Assembly (NCBI GenBank): GCA_013001365.1
Contig: JABDMQ010000110.1
Span: 1-13,469 of the forward strand
Direction of reading: 5' to 3'
DNA: 13,469 nt
From: Flavobacteriaceae bacterium
GTDB lineage: Bacteria > Bacteroidota > Bacteroidia > Flavobacteriales > Flavobacteriaceae
Shown here: positions 1 through 7,331 of the stretch, piece by piece
Numbering within the stretch: position 1 is the stretch's first letter
Layout of the letters: the number at the start of each line of letters is the position of its first letter
The notes under the pieces: generated by a model
The model's input: the letters and a program-made list of their open reading frames with translations, nothing else
The model's database searches: none
Told to the model about the DNA's origin: nothing
Program-made: the position numbers and the translations under genes

Positions 1-210
1 GCTGGTGTTGCTGCATTGATTCGTTCGTATTATCCTAAATTATCAGCAGCACAGGTAAAACAAGTGATCGTTAATTCTGGGCTTCCATTAAAACCAAGTG
101 TTGTAGTTGGAGGGGACCCAAGCAACGTCAAGCCATTTTCAGAACTTTCAAAATCAGGTAAAGCGGTAAATGCGTATAACGCTTTGGTAATGGCTTCACA
201 AATCAAGTAA
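1..210 (+). CDS. S8 subtilisin-like serine peptidase, C-terminal fragment (5' truncated)
   Basis: The frame is open from base 1 and ends at TAA 208-210, so only the last 69 residues are visible. The opening residues AGVAALIRSYYPKLSA match the segment that directly follows the catalytic-serine motif (GTSMAAP) of subtilisin-family peptidases, where a helix packs behind the active site and the pattern AA-LI-S-YP-L is conserved. The remainder (a short Gly/Pro-containing loop, then a final helix containing NAYNALVMA) fits the end of the S8 catalytic domain. No C-terminal secretion sorting domain follows, so the chain stops soon after the protease fold. The catalytic Asp, His and Ser lie outside the window and cannot be checked. 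The M1 aminopeptidase starts only 2 nt downstream, suggesting co-transcription and a joint role in extracytoplasmic protein breakdown (inference). Confidence 0.85.
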   Translation, partial: AGVAALIRSYYPKLSAAQVKQVIVNSGLPLKPSVVVGGDPSNVKPFSELSKSGKAVNAYNALVMASQIK

Positions 211-212
211 AA

Positions 213-2036
213 ATGAAATTAAAATTATTCATTCTTTTAGGTCTTAGTGTCTTATTGAGTTGCAACAGCTCAAAACGCACTGTCGTTTCTGCTCCAGATA
301 GTTCTGATAATAATCCTTCAGGGTACTGGCAACAACATGTAGATTATACAATGGAAATTGACTTTGATGTAAAGACAAGTCAATACAAAGGGAAACAAAC
401 GATTGTTTACACAAACAACTCGCCAGACACATTAGACAATGTGTTTTATCACTTATACTTCAACGCGTTTCAGCCAGGTAGTGAAATGGATGTTAGGTCC
501 CGCACCATTGCTGATCCAGACGCTAGGGTGAAGGACAGGATAAGCAAATTGCGACCTAATGAAATTGGATACATTAAAGTAAACTCACTAAAACAAAATG
601 GTCAGCCTGTTTCTAACGAAACTGTTGGCACTGTTTTAGAGGTCAAGCTGAATTCACCGATCAAACCTGGTGAAAAAGTGACTTTCGACATGGAATTCGA
701 TGCTCAAGTGCCTCTACAAATAAGGCGCTCGGGTAGAGATAATAAAGAAGGGGTCGCCTTGTCGATGACACAATGGTATCCAAAACTGGCCGAATATGAT
801 TTTGAGGGGTGGCATGCAGACCCATACATAGGAAGGGAATTTCATGGTGTTTGGGGCGATTTTAATGTAAAGCTTACTATAGATGAAGATTACGTCGTTG
901 GCGGAACGGGTTATCTACAACCAGGCTCAGAAATCAAGAATGGAAAGAAAACCCTTCATTACAAAGCGCCTAATGTCCATGACTTTACCTGGGCGGCCGA
1001 TCCAGATTACATACATGATACCATGCAAGTGCCAGATGGCCCTTTGCTTCATTTTTACTATAAGAATACACTGGACGACGAAAAGAAGGGGTTCTGGAAA
1101 GAACTCCAGCCAAAAACCGTTGAGTTGATGCAGTATTTCAGTGAACATATTGGTAAATATCCATACGAGCAATACTCCGTGATACAAGGCGGTGATGGCG
1201 GCATGGAGTATGCCATGTGCACCTTGATTACGGGCAATAGGAGTTTCGGCAGTTTGGTGGGTGTAACTTCTCATGAGCTTGCGCATACTTGGTTTCAATT
1301 CGTCTTGGCTACCAATGAAGCAAAACATGAATGGATGGATGAAGGTTTCACGAGCTACATTAGTTCGTTGGCAATGAATGAGGTCATGTCCCAGAACAAG
1401 GTTTTTCCTCATGAAAATTCATATAAAGGATATGTCTATCTTGCTAAATCTGGCAAAGAACAGCCGCAGTCTACCCACGCTGACAGATATGAATTCAATC
1501 AAGCTTATGGTATTTCTGCATATAGTAAAGGCGCAGTATTCTTGTCTCAATTAGGATACATCATTGGCGAAGAGAATCTAAGGAAAACCATAAAAAGATA
1601 TTACAAGGATTACGCCTTTAAGCATCCTGTTCCCAATGATATAAAACGTTCTGCGGAAAAGGTTTCTGGACTAGAATTAGATTGGTATTTAACGGATTGG
1701 ACGCAAACAACCAATACCATTGATTATGGGGTTAAAGAAATCGTGGAAAACAATAATATAAGTTCTGTTACATTGGAGAGAATTGGCTTAATGCCAATGC
1801 CTATCGATCTTGAAGTAGAGTTCAATGACGGCACATCCCAACTTTTTTATATTCCTTTACAAATAATGCGCGGAGAAAAACCAGGCACATCACCAAGAAC
1901 CGTACTTAATGATTGGGCTTGGGCCTATCCTACTTATACATTTAGCATCAATAGGCCTAAAAGCGACATTAAAAGCATTACCATAGACCCAAAAGGGCTT
2001 ATGGCAGATATAAACAAGGATAACAATAAACTATAG
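213..2036 (+). CDS. M1 family zinc aminopeptidase, predicted lipoprotein
   Basis: This is a 607-residue metallopeptidase of the M1 (gluzincin) family, which removes N-terminal residues from peptides. The active site is complete: a GGMEY exopeptidase motif at 329-333, HELAH at 354-358 with the third zinc ligand Glu377 exactly 18 residues later inside WMDEG, and a candidate transition-state tyrosine Tyr437 in AYSKGA. Residues 1-17 form a lipoprotein signal peptide ending in LLSC, with lipidated Cys17 predicted. No acidic cluster follows the Cys, so surface export through the flavobacterial signal is not obvious. The N-terminal half (about 40-240) is the beta-rich domain of the family and 240-480 the thermolysin-like domain. 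The start is fixed by the signal peptide and lies 2 nt after the S8 peptidase stop. The family is certain; substrate specificity is not visible from sequence. Confidence 0.95.
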   Translation: MKLKLFILLGLSVLLSCNSSKRTVVSAPDSSDNNPSGYWQQHVDYTMEIDFDVKTSQYKGKQTIVYTNNSPDTLDNVFYHLYFNAFQPGSEMDVRSRTIADPDARVKDRISKLRPNEIGYIKVNSLKQNGQPVSNETVGTVLEVKLNSPIKPGEKVTFDMEFDAQVPLQIRRSGRDNKEGVALSMTQWYPKLAEYDFEGWHADPYIGREFHGVWGDFNVKLTIDEDYVVGGTGYLQPGSEIKNGKKTLHYKAPNVHDFTWAADPDYIHDTMQVPDGPLLHFYYKNTLDDEKKGFWKELQPKTVELMQYFSEHIGKYPYEQYSVIQGGDGGMEYAMCTLITGNRSFGSLVGVTSHELAHTWFQFVLATNEAKHEWMDEGFTSYISSLAMNEVMSQNKVFPHENSYKGYVYLAKSGKEQPQSTHADRYEFNQAYGISAYSKGAVFLSQLGYIIGEENLRKTIKRYYKDYAFKHPVPNDIKRSAEKVSGLELDWYLTDWTQTTNTIDYGVKEIVENNNISSVTLERIGLMPMPIDLEVEFNDGTSQLFYIPLQIMRGEKPGTSPRTVLNDWAWAYPTYTFSINRPKSDIKSITIDPKGLMADINKDNNKL

Positions 2037-2040
2037 CGGA

Positions 2041-3249
2041 TTATTCTTTGTTCTTGAACCAGAATTCGTTTCTGTACATGTCTAATTTTGATGCCCTTTC
2101 TCGGTTGTGAAGCCTTATCTTGTCTTCGGTCAATTGCCGGTTCCTATACCCTAGTAAGTGAAAAATTGGCTTCGCCAGGAACTTTACAATTCGCAAATTC
2201 GCAATAAGTGTTTTTCTGCTCTCGTCTTCCCAATTTATTCCCGGGAGAAGAACAAGCAGACCGTCCATTTTCCAGTTTCTCATTATAGCCGAGATCTTGA
2301 GATAAAAGGGCTTGATTTTCCTTATTACAAAAAATCCTTCACTGCCTTGGTTTTGGTATAATGGCATAAACAAACGGGCGTTATAAGCAGAATAGATTCG
2401 TTCTTTGTTGTTCGTGGCCAAGAAAAGTCCTTTCTCTATTTCTTGAAAGCTTTTTAATTCGGGCTGCATCTTAAAATCATCTACTTCCGAAATACCATAT
2501 AAGTCTATGACTTCAAAAATATCTGCCATGTTTTTTGAGGCATTTTTCAATTGGTCATAGTAAATACTTTGCTCTGGAAAATTACTGTGTATTGTGCATC
2601 CCGCAAACAAAAGCGCTAAATGAATAAATGCGACGCTGTCTTTTATCGCCTCTATTTCATCGTGCTGCCCTGACTCAAAACCCAGGGACACATACCCAAG
2701 CTCATTGATATAACTTAGCAATGGCCCATTCAAGTACTCCTCAATGCCAAGAACAATCGGTACTGGAAATAATTTTGAAAACCGCCGGTTTATTATTGCG
2801 TCATTAATAGTGATAAAAGGAATCGTCTTGCTAGAGGTAGTGTGAAAATCAATGAAGTAAAAAGGCCCTTGTTCGGTCTTAAGAATATCTGTCAGTATCT
2901 TAAACAACTCTGCCTGTTCTTTTTCCTCGAGCTCGTGATTGTTTTGGTTATTTAACTGATTTAATCTATCCTTGGTCCATATTCGGTTAAGGTCTTCGCT
3001 AATAAATCGCTTTCCGGCCTTGAGGGCTCTTAAATTACCTGAAATACCATAAATTGTTCCTTTTACATCTTTTTTTTGGCCCTCAAGCTTCTTTAATTCT
3101 TTTTCAAGAGCAAAAACGCCTGCGGTCTCATTTCCATGAATACCAGCAAAGAAAACAACAGTTGGCCCCTTTGAGCCACCATCTATTCTATTTATTATTC
3201 TGTTTACCGTTATGGTTTCTTCAAGTGCGGGGCTATAAACTTCTACCAT
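2041..3249 (-). CDS. AspA/AstE-type zinc-dependent deacylase (succinylglutamate desuccinylase/aspartoacylase family)
   Basis: The 402-residue protein belongs to the M14-like aspartoacylase/succinylglutamate desuccinylase family, zinc enzymes that hydrolyse N-acyl amino acids or related amides. The expected residues are all visible: GIHGNET at 37-43 (His38 and Glu41 as zinc ligands), RFISEDLNR at 81-89 (substrate carboxylate binding), His136 in IDFHTTSS as third zinc ligand, and the candidate catalytic Glu192 in GFESGQH. Residues 290-330 resemble the C-terminal beta domain that caps the active site. A further basic, Trp/Phe-containing tail extends to 402, longer than the roughly 310-340 residues I expect for AspA or AstE. 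Its ATG overlaps the 3' end of the upstream ligase gene by 7 nt, which implies translational coupling. No arginine succinyltransferase pathway genes are nearby, so a true AstE role is unlikely; I infer action on a product or substrate of the ligase. No signal peptide, so cytoplasmic. Confidence 0.85.
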   Translation of the reverse strand: MVEVYSPALEETITVNRIINRIDGGSKGPTVVFFAGIHGNETAGVFALEKELKKLEGQKKDVKGTIYGISGNLRALKAGKRFISEDLNRIWTKDRLNQLNNQNNHELEEKEQAELFKILTDILKTEQGPFYFIDFHTTSSKTIPFITINDAIINRRFSKLFPVPIVLGIEEYLNGPLLSYINELGYVSLGFESGQHDEIEAIKDSVAFIHLALLFAGCTIHSNFPEQSIYYDQLKNASKNMADIFEVIDLYGISEVDDFKMQPELKSFQEIEKGLFLATNNKERIYSAYNARLFMPLYQNQGSEGFFVIRKIKPFYLKISAIMRNWKMDGLLVLLPGINWEDESRKTLIANLRIVKFLAKPIFHLLGYRNRQLTEDKIRLHNRERASKLDMYRNEFWFKNKE

Positions 3250-5102
3250 TTGGCATCAAGGTCTGTGGCAGTTACAATGCCGATTAATCTATCTTCTTTA
3301 ACAACGGGCAAACAATTTATTTTTTTCTCCTCCATTAATTGCTTGGCATTTTCAATGCTTTCGTATTGAGAAACTGTTATTAAATCTTTGACCATCATGC
3401 TCTTTACCGAATAATTTTTTTGGACTTCTGGGTCGAATGACTGAACATCTGTCCATGTTAGCAATCCAACTAATTTCCTGTCTCCATTAATCACAGGCAT
3501 GTGGTGAATGTCTTTCCACTTCATCATTTTTACCACCAGTTCAAGACTATCTTTCTCATCAACTGAAAATATGCCTGAATTCATGATGTGCTTGACCAAG
3601 AGCTTGTCCTTGAAGAGCTCTAGTTCGCTTCCAAGGTTGGAACTCCAGGTGCATACCGGATAGTCTTTCTCTTGTTTTTCATACAAAAAGGCTGTTAGGT
3701 TTTGTAGGGCTTCAAAAGGTCTTTGTGTCTGCAACAAATGCCTGTAGCTTTTCACCATCCACTCAGATCCATTATGTGAGCGAATCCTGTTTTCGATAAT
3801 TGTTAAATAGTGTTCGGCGTCCTTTGGCAGGATTCCTAGACTGTAAAGCCCTCTAAAAGCCATAGGCAACAATTCGTCAAGAATCAATTTAGAGGCAGGA
3901 ACATAACTTCCGTTCCATTTGAACTGGGTGCTCATGCCGTAACGGGCCGCACTGAAAAAATTGGACTTAGCGTCTTTAAAATCCATTTTTTCATGTATTC
4001 GACCATATTTTTTTGGTCTTCCGACCATGACGCCGACCCAGAACATGAAGTTTGCTATTTCATCAGAGACCGTAGGCCCAGAAGGAATATACCTGTTTTC
4101 AATCCTTAAATGCGGCTTACCGCCTCCAACACCATAGCACGTCCTGTTCCATCTGTAAACAGTGCCATTATGCAAATTCAATGCCTTTAGCTTAGGAATT
4201 TCGCCGTTATTGATCATTTCAACACTGTCTTTTTCGAATTGAGAGGTCAATAAACTCCTAAACCGTGATACATTGTCCTTAAAGATGTCTGAAACAGACC
4301 CTGTAGCCCACTCACCACCAAAGCTGACCCTAGATTGCTTTTCATTCAATAAAAACGAATTTGCCCTTGTGTCAACACTTTGGGTAAAAAGCGCTATTCT
4401 GGTTTCACTCCAAAGTTCCTTGCCAAATAGCAATGGCGAATTGGTGCAAGCGCTTAAAATAGGACCAGAAATCGCTTGTGCCCAATTGTAGTCTTCCACA
4501 AAATTATCGGGATTGATCTGCAAATGCATTTGAAAGCTTGTGTTGCAGCCTTCCAACATGACGCTATCGTGCCTAAGGTTTAATTCATCAACCCCTTTTA
4601 TATGGATATCAAAATCCTGCTTTCTCGATTCCTTAATTGCCTCATTGAGCACATCATAGCGCTGCATCGGTGTCATGTTTTCAACAGAGATATGTTTTAG
4701 CGCAAGAGTCGGAAGGATTCCGGTCAAGATTATTTTGGCGCCATTTTCGCTCGCCGCCTTCTTTGCCTTTGACAAAAAGCTCTCTAACTGTTTATGCATT
4801 ACAGAAAAACAATCGTTTTTCAACTCCAAAGGATCCAGGTTTATCTCCAGATTGTAATTGCCTATTTCAGTTGTAAAATGCTTGTCGTTAATAGCAGAAA
4901 GAACATCAAGAGAATTATCTTGAGGAAAGAAATCATTATCTACCAAACAGAATTCTTGTTCTGCGCCAATTCGAATTGGGGATTTCTCAATCATCCCTTT
5001 TTCGATCATTATCTCTAAGGCTTCAATGTCTTTTACCAATTGGTGTATATAGTTCGCTTTATCTGAGGCGCTTGAAAGTTTCTCTACTGTTAATTCTCCC
5101 AT
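3243..5102 (-). CDS. GCS2-type glutamate-cysteine ligase-like amidoligase with C-terminal CBS domain pair
   Basis: This 619-residue protein has two parts. Residues about 40-400 form a GCS2-family carboxylate-amine ligase, the fold that uses ATP to join the carboxylate of a glutamate-like substrate to an amine. The visible motifs are GAEQEF at 46-51, GCNTSFQMHLQI at 185-196, NSPLLFG at 221-227 and HLRIENRYIPSGPTVSDE at 331-348. A helical region (400-490) leads into two CBS motifs at about 504-555 and 566-617, which in other proteins bind adenine nucleotides and act as energy or regulatory sensors. The protein is cytoplasmic. It starts at ATG 5100-5102, divergent from rnpA, and ends in an ATGGTAG overlap with the AspA/AstE-type gene. 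The ligase fold is clear, but cysteine is not established as the acceptor, and no glutathione synthetase gene is in the window. A regulatory AMP/ATP-sensing role for the CBS pair is inference. Confidence 0.88.
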   Translation of the reverse strand: MGELTVEKLSSASDKANYIHQLVKDIEALEIMIEKGMIEKSPIRIGAEQEFCLVDNDFFPQDNSLDVLSAINDKHFTTEIGNYNLEINLDPLELKNDCFSVMHKQLESFLSKAKKAASENGAKIILTGILPTLALKHISVENMTPMQRYDVLNEAIKESRKQDFDIHIKGVDELNLRHDSVMLEGCNTSFQMHLQINPDNFVEDYNWAQAISGPILSACTNSPLLFGKELWSETRIALFTQSVDTRANSFLLNEKQSRVSFGGEWATGSVSDIFKDNVSRFRSLLTSQFEKDSVEMINNGEIPKLKALNLHNGTVYRWNRTCYGVGGGKPHLRIENRYIPSGPTVSDEIANFMFWVGVMVGRPKKYGRIHEKMDFKDAKSNFFSAARYGMSTQFKWNGSYVPASKLILDELLPMAFRGLYSLGILPKDAEHYLTIIENRIRSHNGSEWMVKSYRHLLQTQRPFEALQNLTAFLYEKQEKDYPVCTWSSNLGSELELFKDKLLVKHIMNSGIFSVDEKDSLELVVKMMKWKDIHHMPVINGDRKLVGLLTWTDVQSFDPEVQKNYSVKSMMVKDLITVSQYESIENAKQLMEEKKINCLPVVKEDRLIGIVTATDLDAKW

Positions 5103-5161
5103 ACCCGTCTTGGTTTGATGTTAATTATGATGTGAAATTATAATAACCGATGGGTTAAAAA

Positions 5162-5177
5162 TATGATTTATATCATA
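5162..5177. promoter_or_regulatory. Inverted repeat in the divergent ligase/rnpA intergenic region (operator candidate)
   Basis: TATGAT and ATCATA are perfect 6-bp arms around a 4-nt TTAT centre. The site lies between the divergent starts of the GCS2-CBS gene (5102) and rnpA (5222). This is where a regulator of the ligase operon could bind. In AT-rich DNA a 6-bp dyad can arise by chance, so support is weak. Confidence 0.25.
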
Positions 5178-5188
5178 CACCCTAACGC

Positions 5189-5215
5189 TTGAAAGAACTG
5201 TATTTATTACATTTG
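5189..5215 (+). promoter_or_regulatory. Candidate Bacteroidota promoter for rnpA-S41 protease operon
   Basis: TACATTTG at 5208-5215 matches the Bacteroidota primary-sigma -7 element TAnnTTTG perfectly. A TTG at 5189-5191 lies 16 nt upstream, slightly closer than the usual -33 spacing. The element ends only 6 nt before the ATG at 5222, so transcription from it would start at or just before the start codon, giving a leaderless or near-leaderless rnpA mRNA. The downstream G of this element also begins a GGAGG (5215-5219) that is only 2 nt from the ATG, too close for normal Shine-Dalgarno use. Confidence 0.45.
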
Positions 5216-5221
5216 GAGGCT

Positions 5222-5599
5222 ATGTCAAACAGGTTTCCTAAAGAGGAAAAACTTAAAAGCGAAAAGTTGATTGAAAGATTGTTCATGGAGGGCAAGTCTT
5301 TGAATCAATTTCCCTTGCGCCTTATTTATCTTCCTTTACGCTTCAAGAAAGGAGGTCCTATAAAAGCCGCTGTTTCAGTTAGTAAGAAAAACTTCAGCAG
5401 GGCGGTTGACCGCAATCATATAAAGCGCTTGCTTAGAGAGGCTTACAGAATAAATAGGCCAGAAAGTTTTAACAATACCACAACTCATTATGCGTTAATG
5501 ATTTTGTATCTTGGTAAGGATATGCCAGATTTTAACCTAATAAACCCTAAATTAAATCGATTGTTAGAGAAGTTTTCTACAACAATTATCGACGATTAA
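5222..5599 (+). CDS. rnpA: Ribonuclease P protein component
   Basis: This is the basic protein subunit of RNase P, which helps the catalytic RNA remove 5' leaders from tRNA precursors. With the ATG at 5222 it is 125 residues, in the usual size range. Diagnostic segments are FPKEEKLKSEKLIERLF near the N-terminus (the usual KxxRLKxxxxIxxLF pattern), AAVSVSKKNFSRAVDRNHIKRLLREAYR at about 49-76 containing the RNR signature in the form RNHIKR (64-69), and a C-terminal LNRLLEKF helix. I prefer ATG 5222 over the in-frame TTG at 5189: the homologous region begins immediately after the ATG, and a perfect -7 promoter element lies between the two. The S41 protease gene starts 10 nt after the stop, so they are probably co-transcribed, a pairing I recall as common in Flavobacteriaceae. 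rpmH, the usual rnpA neighbour elsewhere, is absent here. Confidence 0.93.
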   Translation: MSNRFPKEEKLKSEKLIERLFMEGKSLNQFPLRLIYLPLRFKKGGPIKAAVSVSKKNFSRAVDRNHIKRLLREAYRINRPESFNNTTTHYALMILYLGKDMPDFNLINPKLNRLLEKFSTTIIDD

Positions 5600-5609
5600 A
5601 ACAGAAGCA

Positions 5610-7244
5610 ATGAAAAAGCAATTAAACAAGCGATTAGTCGTAGCAGTGTTCGCTGTTGCCATATTCTTTACAGGAACTTCATTTAAAAGTGATTTCTTTG
5701 AAATAGCCAAGCAAATAGAAATTTTCACTACGCTATTCAAAGAGCTTAATATGAATTATGTGGATGACACTAATCCTGCTGACCTTATGGACACAGCTAT
5801 TAAGGGCATGCTAGACGACCTTGACCCTTATACTAGGTACATGAACGAGCAAGATGTTGAAGCTGCTAGGATAAACAATACCGGGGATTATACGGGGATT
5901 GGAGCGCGTATAAGGACTCTAAAGGACAGGCTTGTCGTGATAGAGCCTTACAAAGACTACCCTGCAGATAAAGCGGGACTTAAGGCAGGTGATGAGATAA
6001 TCAAGATCAACAATATTGTTGTTGCGGATTTCAAAGAAAACTCAGGGGACCTATTAAAAGGTTCGCCAGGAAGCAAGGTCGAGGTTACATTTGTCAGACA
6101 GGGTGAGACCAAGCAAGCGTCAATTGTGCGTCAAGCAGTAGAGGTAGATGCTGTTCCTTTATTCACGATGGCAGATGAAAAAACAGGATATATCGCCTTG
6201 ACCAAATTTAATCGAAAGGCCTCTTCACAGACAATTGACGCTCTTCAAGAGCTAAAGACCGAAGGCGCTGAACGAATCATCCTCGACCTTAGAGGAAATC
6301 CGGGCGGTTTGTTGAGTGAGGCTGTTAATGTTTCCAATATTTTCATTCCGAAGGGGCAATTGGTTGTAACCACAAAATCCAAGGTAAAGAAATTTAACAA
6401 GACCTATTATACCAAAAGAGACCCTGTTGATGATGAAATTCCTCTAGTTGTGATTATAGATGGCGGTAGTGCCTCGGCAAGCGAAATTGTTGCGGGATCT
6501 CTACAGGACCTTGACCGAGCTGTTATCGTAGGGGCTAGGAGCTTTGGTAAAGGGCTGGTGCAACGACCTAAGAAACTAACTTACGGAACCCAGTTAAAAG
6601 TCACGATTTCTAGATACTATACTCCTTCAGGCAGATGTATTCAAGCATTGGATTATTGGAATCGCGATGATAAAGGAAATGCCACAAGGGTCCAAAAAGC
6701 GCAATACAACGAATTCAAGACCAGGAATGGCCGGCCGGTTTTTGATGGCGGCGGCGTAAAACCAGATGTTGAAATTGATTTAGCCAAGCCAACAGCAATT
6801 ACTAAGGCCATTTTAGGCAGTGACCTTATCTTTGATTATGCCACAAAATACCATTATGAGAATCAAGTGACGGATGTCGAGTCCTTTAAGTTCAAGGATT
6901 CTGATTTCAACGCTTTTAAGACTTTTTTAAAGGCTAGTGATTTTTCTTTTGAGACCAAGACCGAAAAAGCCTTGGACAGAGTGATAAGCGAGGCCTCCAA
7001 TGAAGGTTTGGATGATTATATCTCTTCTAATTACAGGTCGCTTAAGGCTGATTTGAACGACTTTAAGGACAAGGCTATTAATAACAATAAGGCGCAATTA
7101 ACCGCTTTACTGGAAAACGAGATTGTTAAGAGGTACTTCTACAGGGAGGGACTGTACCAGTATTATATCAAGAACAATCTCGAAATCAACACCGCAAAAG
7201 AGATCTTAGGAAATAGCATTAAATACCAGAATTTCCTGGAATAG
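5610..7244 (+). CDS. S41 family C-terminal processing peptidase (CtpA/Prc-like)
   Basis: The 544-residue periplasmic serine peptidase belongs to the tail-specific/C-terminal processing family, which recognises hydrophobic C-termini through a PDZ domain. In order: an uncleaved or cleavable N-terminal membrane/signal segment (about 8-24), a helical N-terminal region, a PDZ domain at about 95-165 containing YTGIGARI and the GLKAGDEI turn, and the S41 core at about 185-395. The core has LDLRGNPGG at 225-233, the catalytic Ser289 within GSASASE, and Lys314 within FGKG, 25 residues later as in E. coli Prc. A charged, helical C-terminal region of about 145 residues follows; I regard this as normal for the long Bacteroidota members rather than a fusion. 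It lies 10 nt after rnpA. Likely roles are envelope protein turnover or maturation; the specific substrate cannot be read from sequence. Confidence 0.94.
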   Translation: MKKQLNKRLVVAVFAVAIFFTGTSFKSDFFEIAKQIEIFTTLFKELNMNYVDDTNPADLMDTAIKGMLDDLDPYTRYMNEQDVEAARINNTGDYTGIGARIRTLKDRLVVIEPYKDYPADKAGLKAGDEIIKINNIVVADFKENSGDLLKGSPGSKVEVTFVRQGETKQASIVRQAVEVDAVPLFTMADEKTGYIALTKFNRKASSQTIDALQELKTEGAERIILDLRGNPGGLLSEAVNVSNIFIPKGQLVVTTKSKVKKFNKTYYTKRDPVDDEIPLVVIIDGGSASASEIVAGSLQDLDRAVIVGARSFGKGLVQRPKKLTYGTQLKVTISRYYTPSGRCIQALDYWNRDDKGNATRVQKAQYNEFKTRNGRPVFDGGGVKPDVEIDLAKPTAITKAILGSDLIFDYATKYHYENQVTDVESFKFKDSDFNAFKTFLKASDFSFETKTEKALDRVISEASNEGLDDYISSNYRSLKADLNDFKDKAINNNKAQLTALLENEIVKRYFYREGLYQYYIKNNLEINTAKEILGNSIKYQNFLE

Positions 7245-7268
7245 GGGGTTATTAGCACGCCTCTAAAG

Positions 7269-7286
7269 TTTGGCACTATAGTTGAA
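7269..7286 (+). promoter_or_regulatory. Sigma-54-like promoter candidate upstream of the tandem OmpA gene
   Basis: TTTGGCAC, then TATAG, then TTGAA resembles the sigma-54 consensus (YTGGCAC-N5-TTGC). The GG of the -24 element (7272-7273) is followed by exactly 10 nt before the -12 dinucleotide at 7284-7285, but that dinucleotide is GA rather than the expected GC. An alternative primary-sigma reading of the same region is TTG 7282-7284, a 16-nt spacer and TATATTTA 7301-7308 (one mismatch to TAnnTTTG). Either would produce a short leader before the ATG at 7332. Confidence 0.3.
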
Positions 7287-7331
7287 TTATAAAAATACGC
7301 TATATTTACAGCCCATCTTTCATATCCCAAA

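Noticed and set aside
927..1412. 161-codon ORF antisense to the M1 aminopeptidase
   Set aside because: It lies wholly inside a gene with a complete M1 active site; its translation has no recognisable domain and looks like the complement of that gene.
2041..3249. True AstE of the arginine succinyltransferase pathway
   Set aside because: No astA, astB, astC or astD neighbours are present, and the gene is coupled to a ligase rather than to that pathway.
5189..5221. 11-residue N-terminal extension of RnpA from the TTG at 5189
   Set aside because: It would overlap a perfect -7 promoter element, and the family's conserved region begins right after the ATG at 5222.
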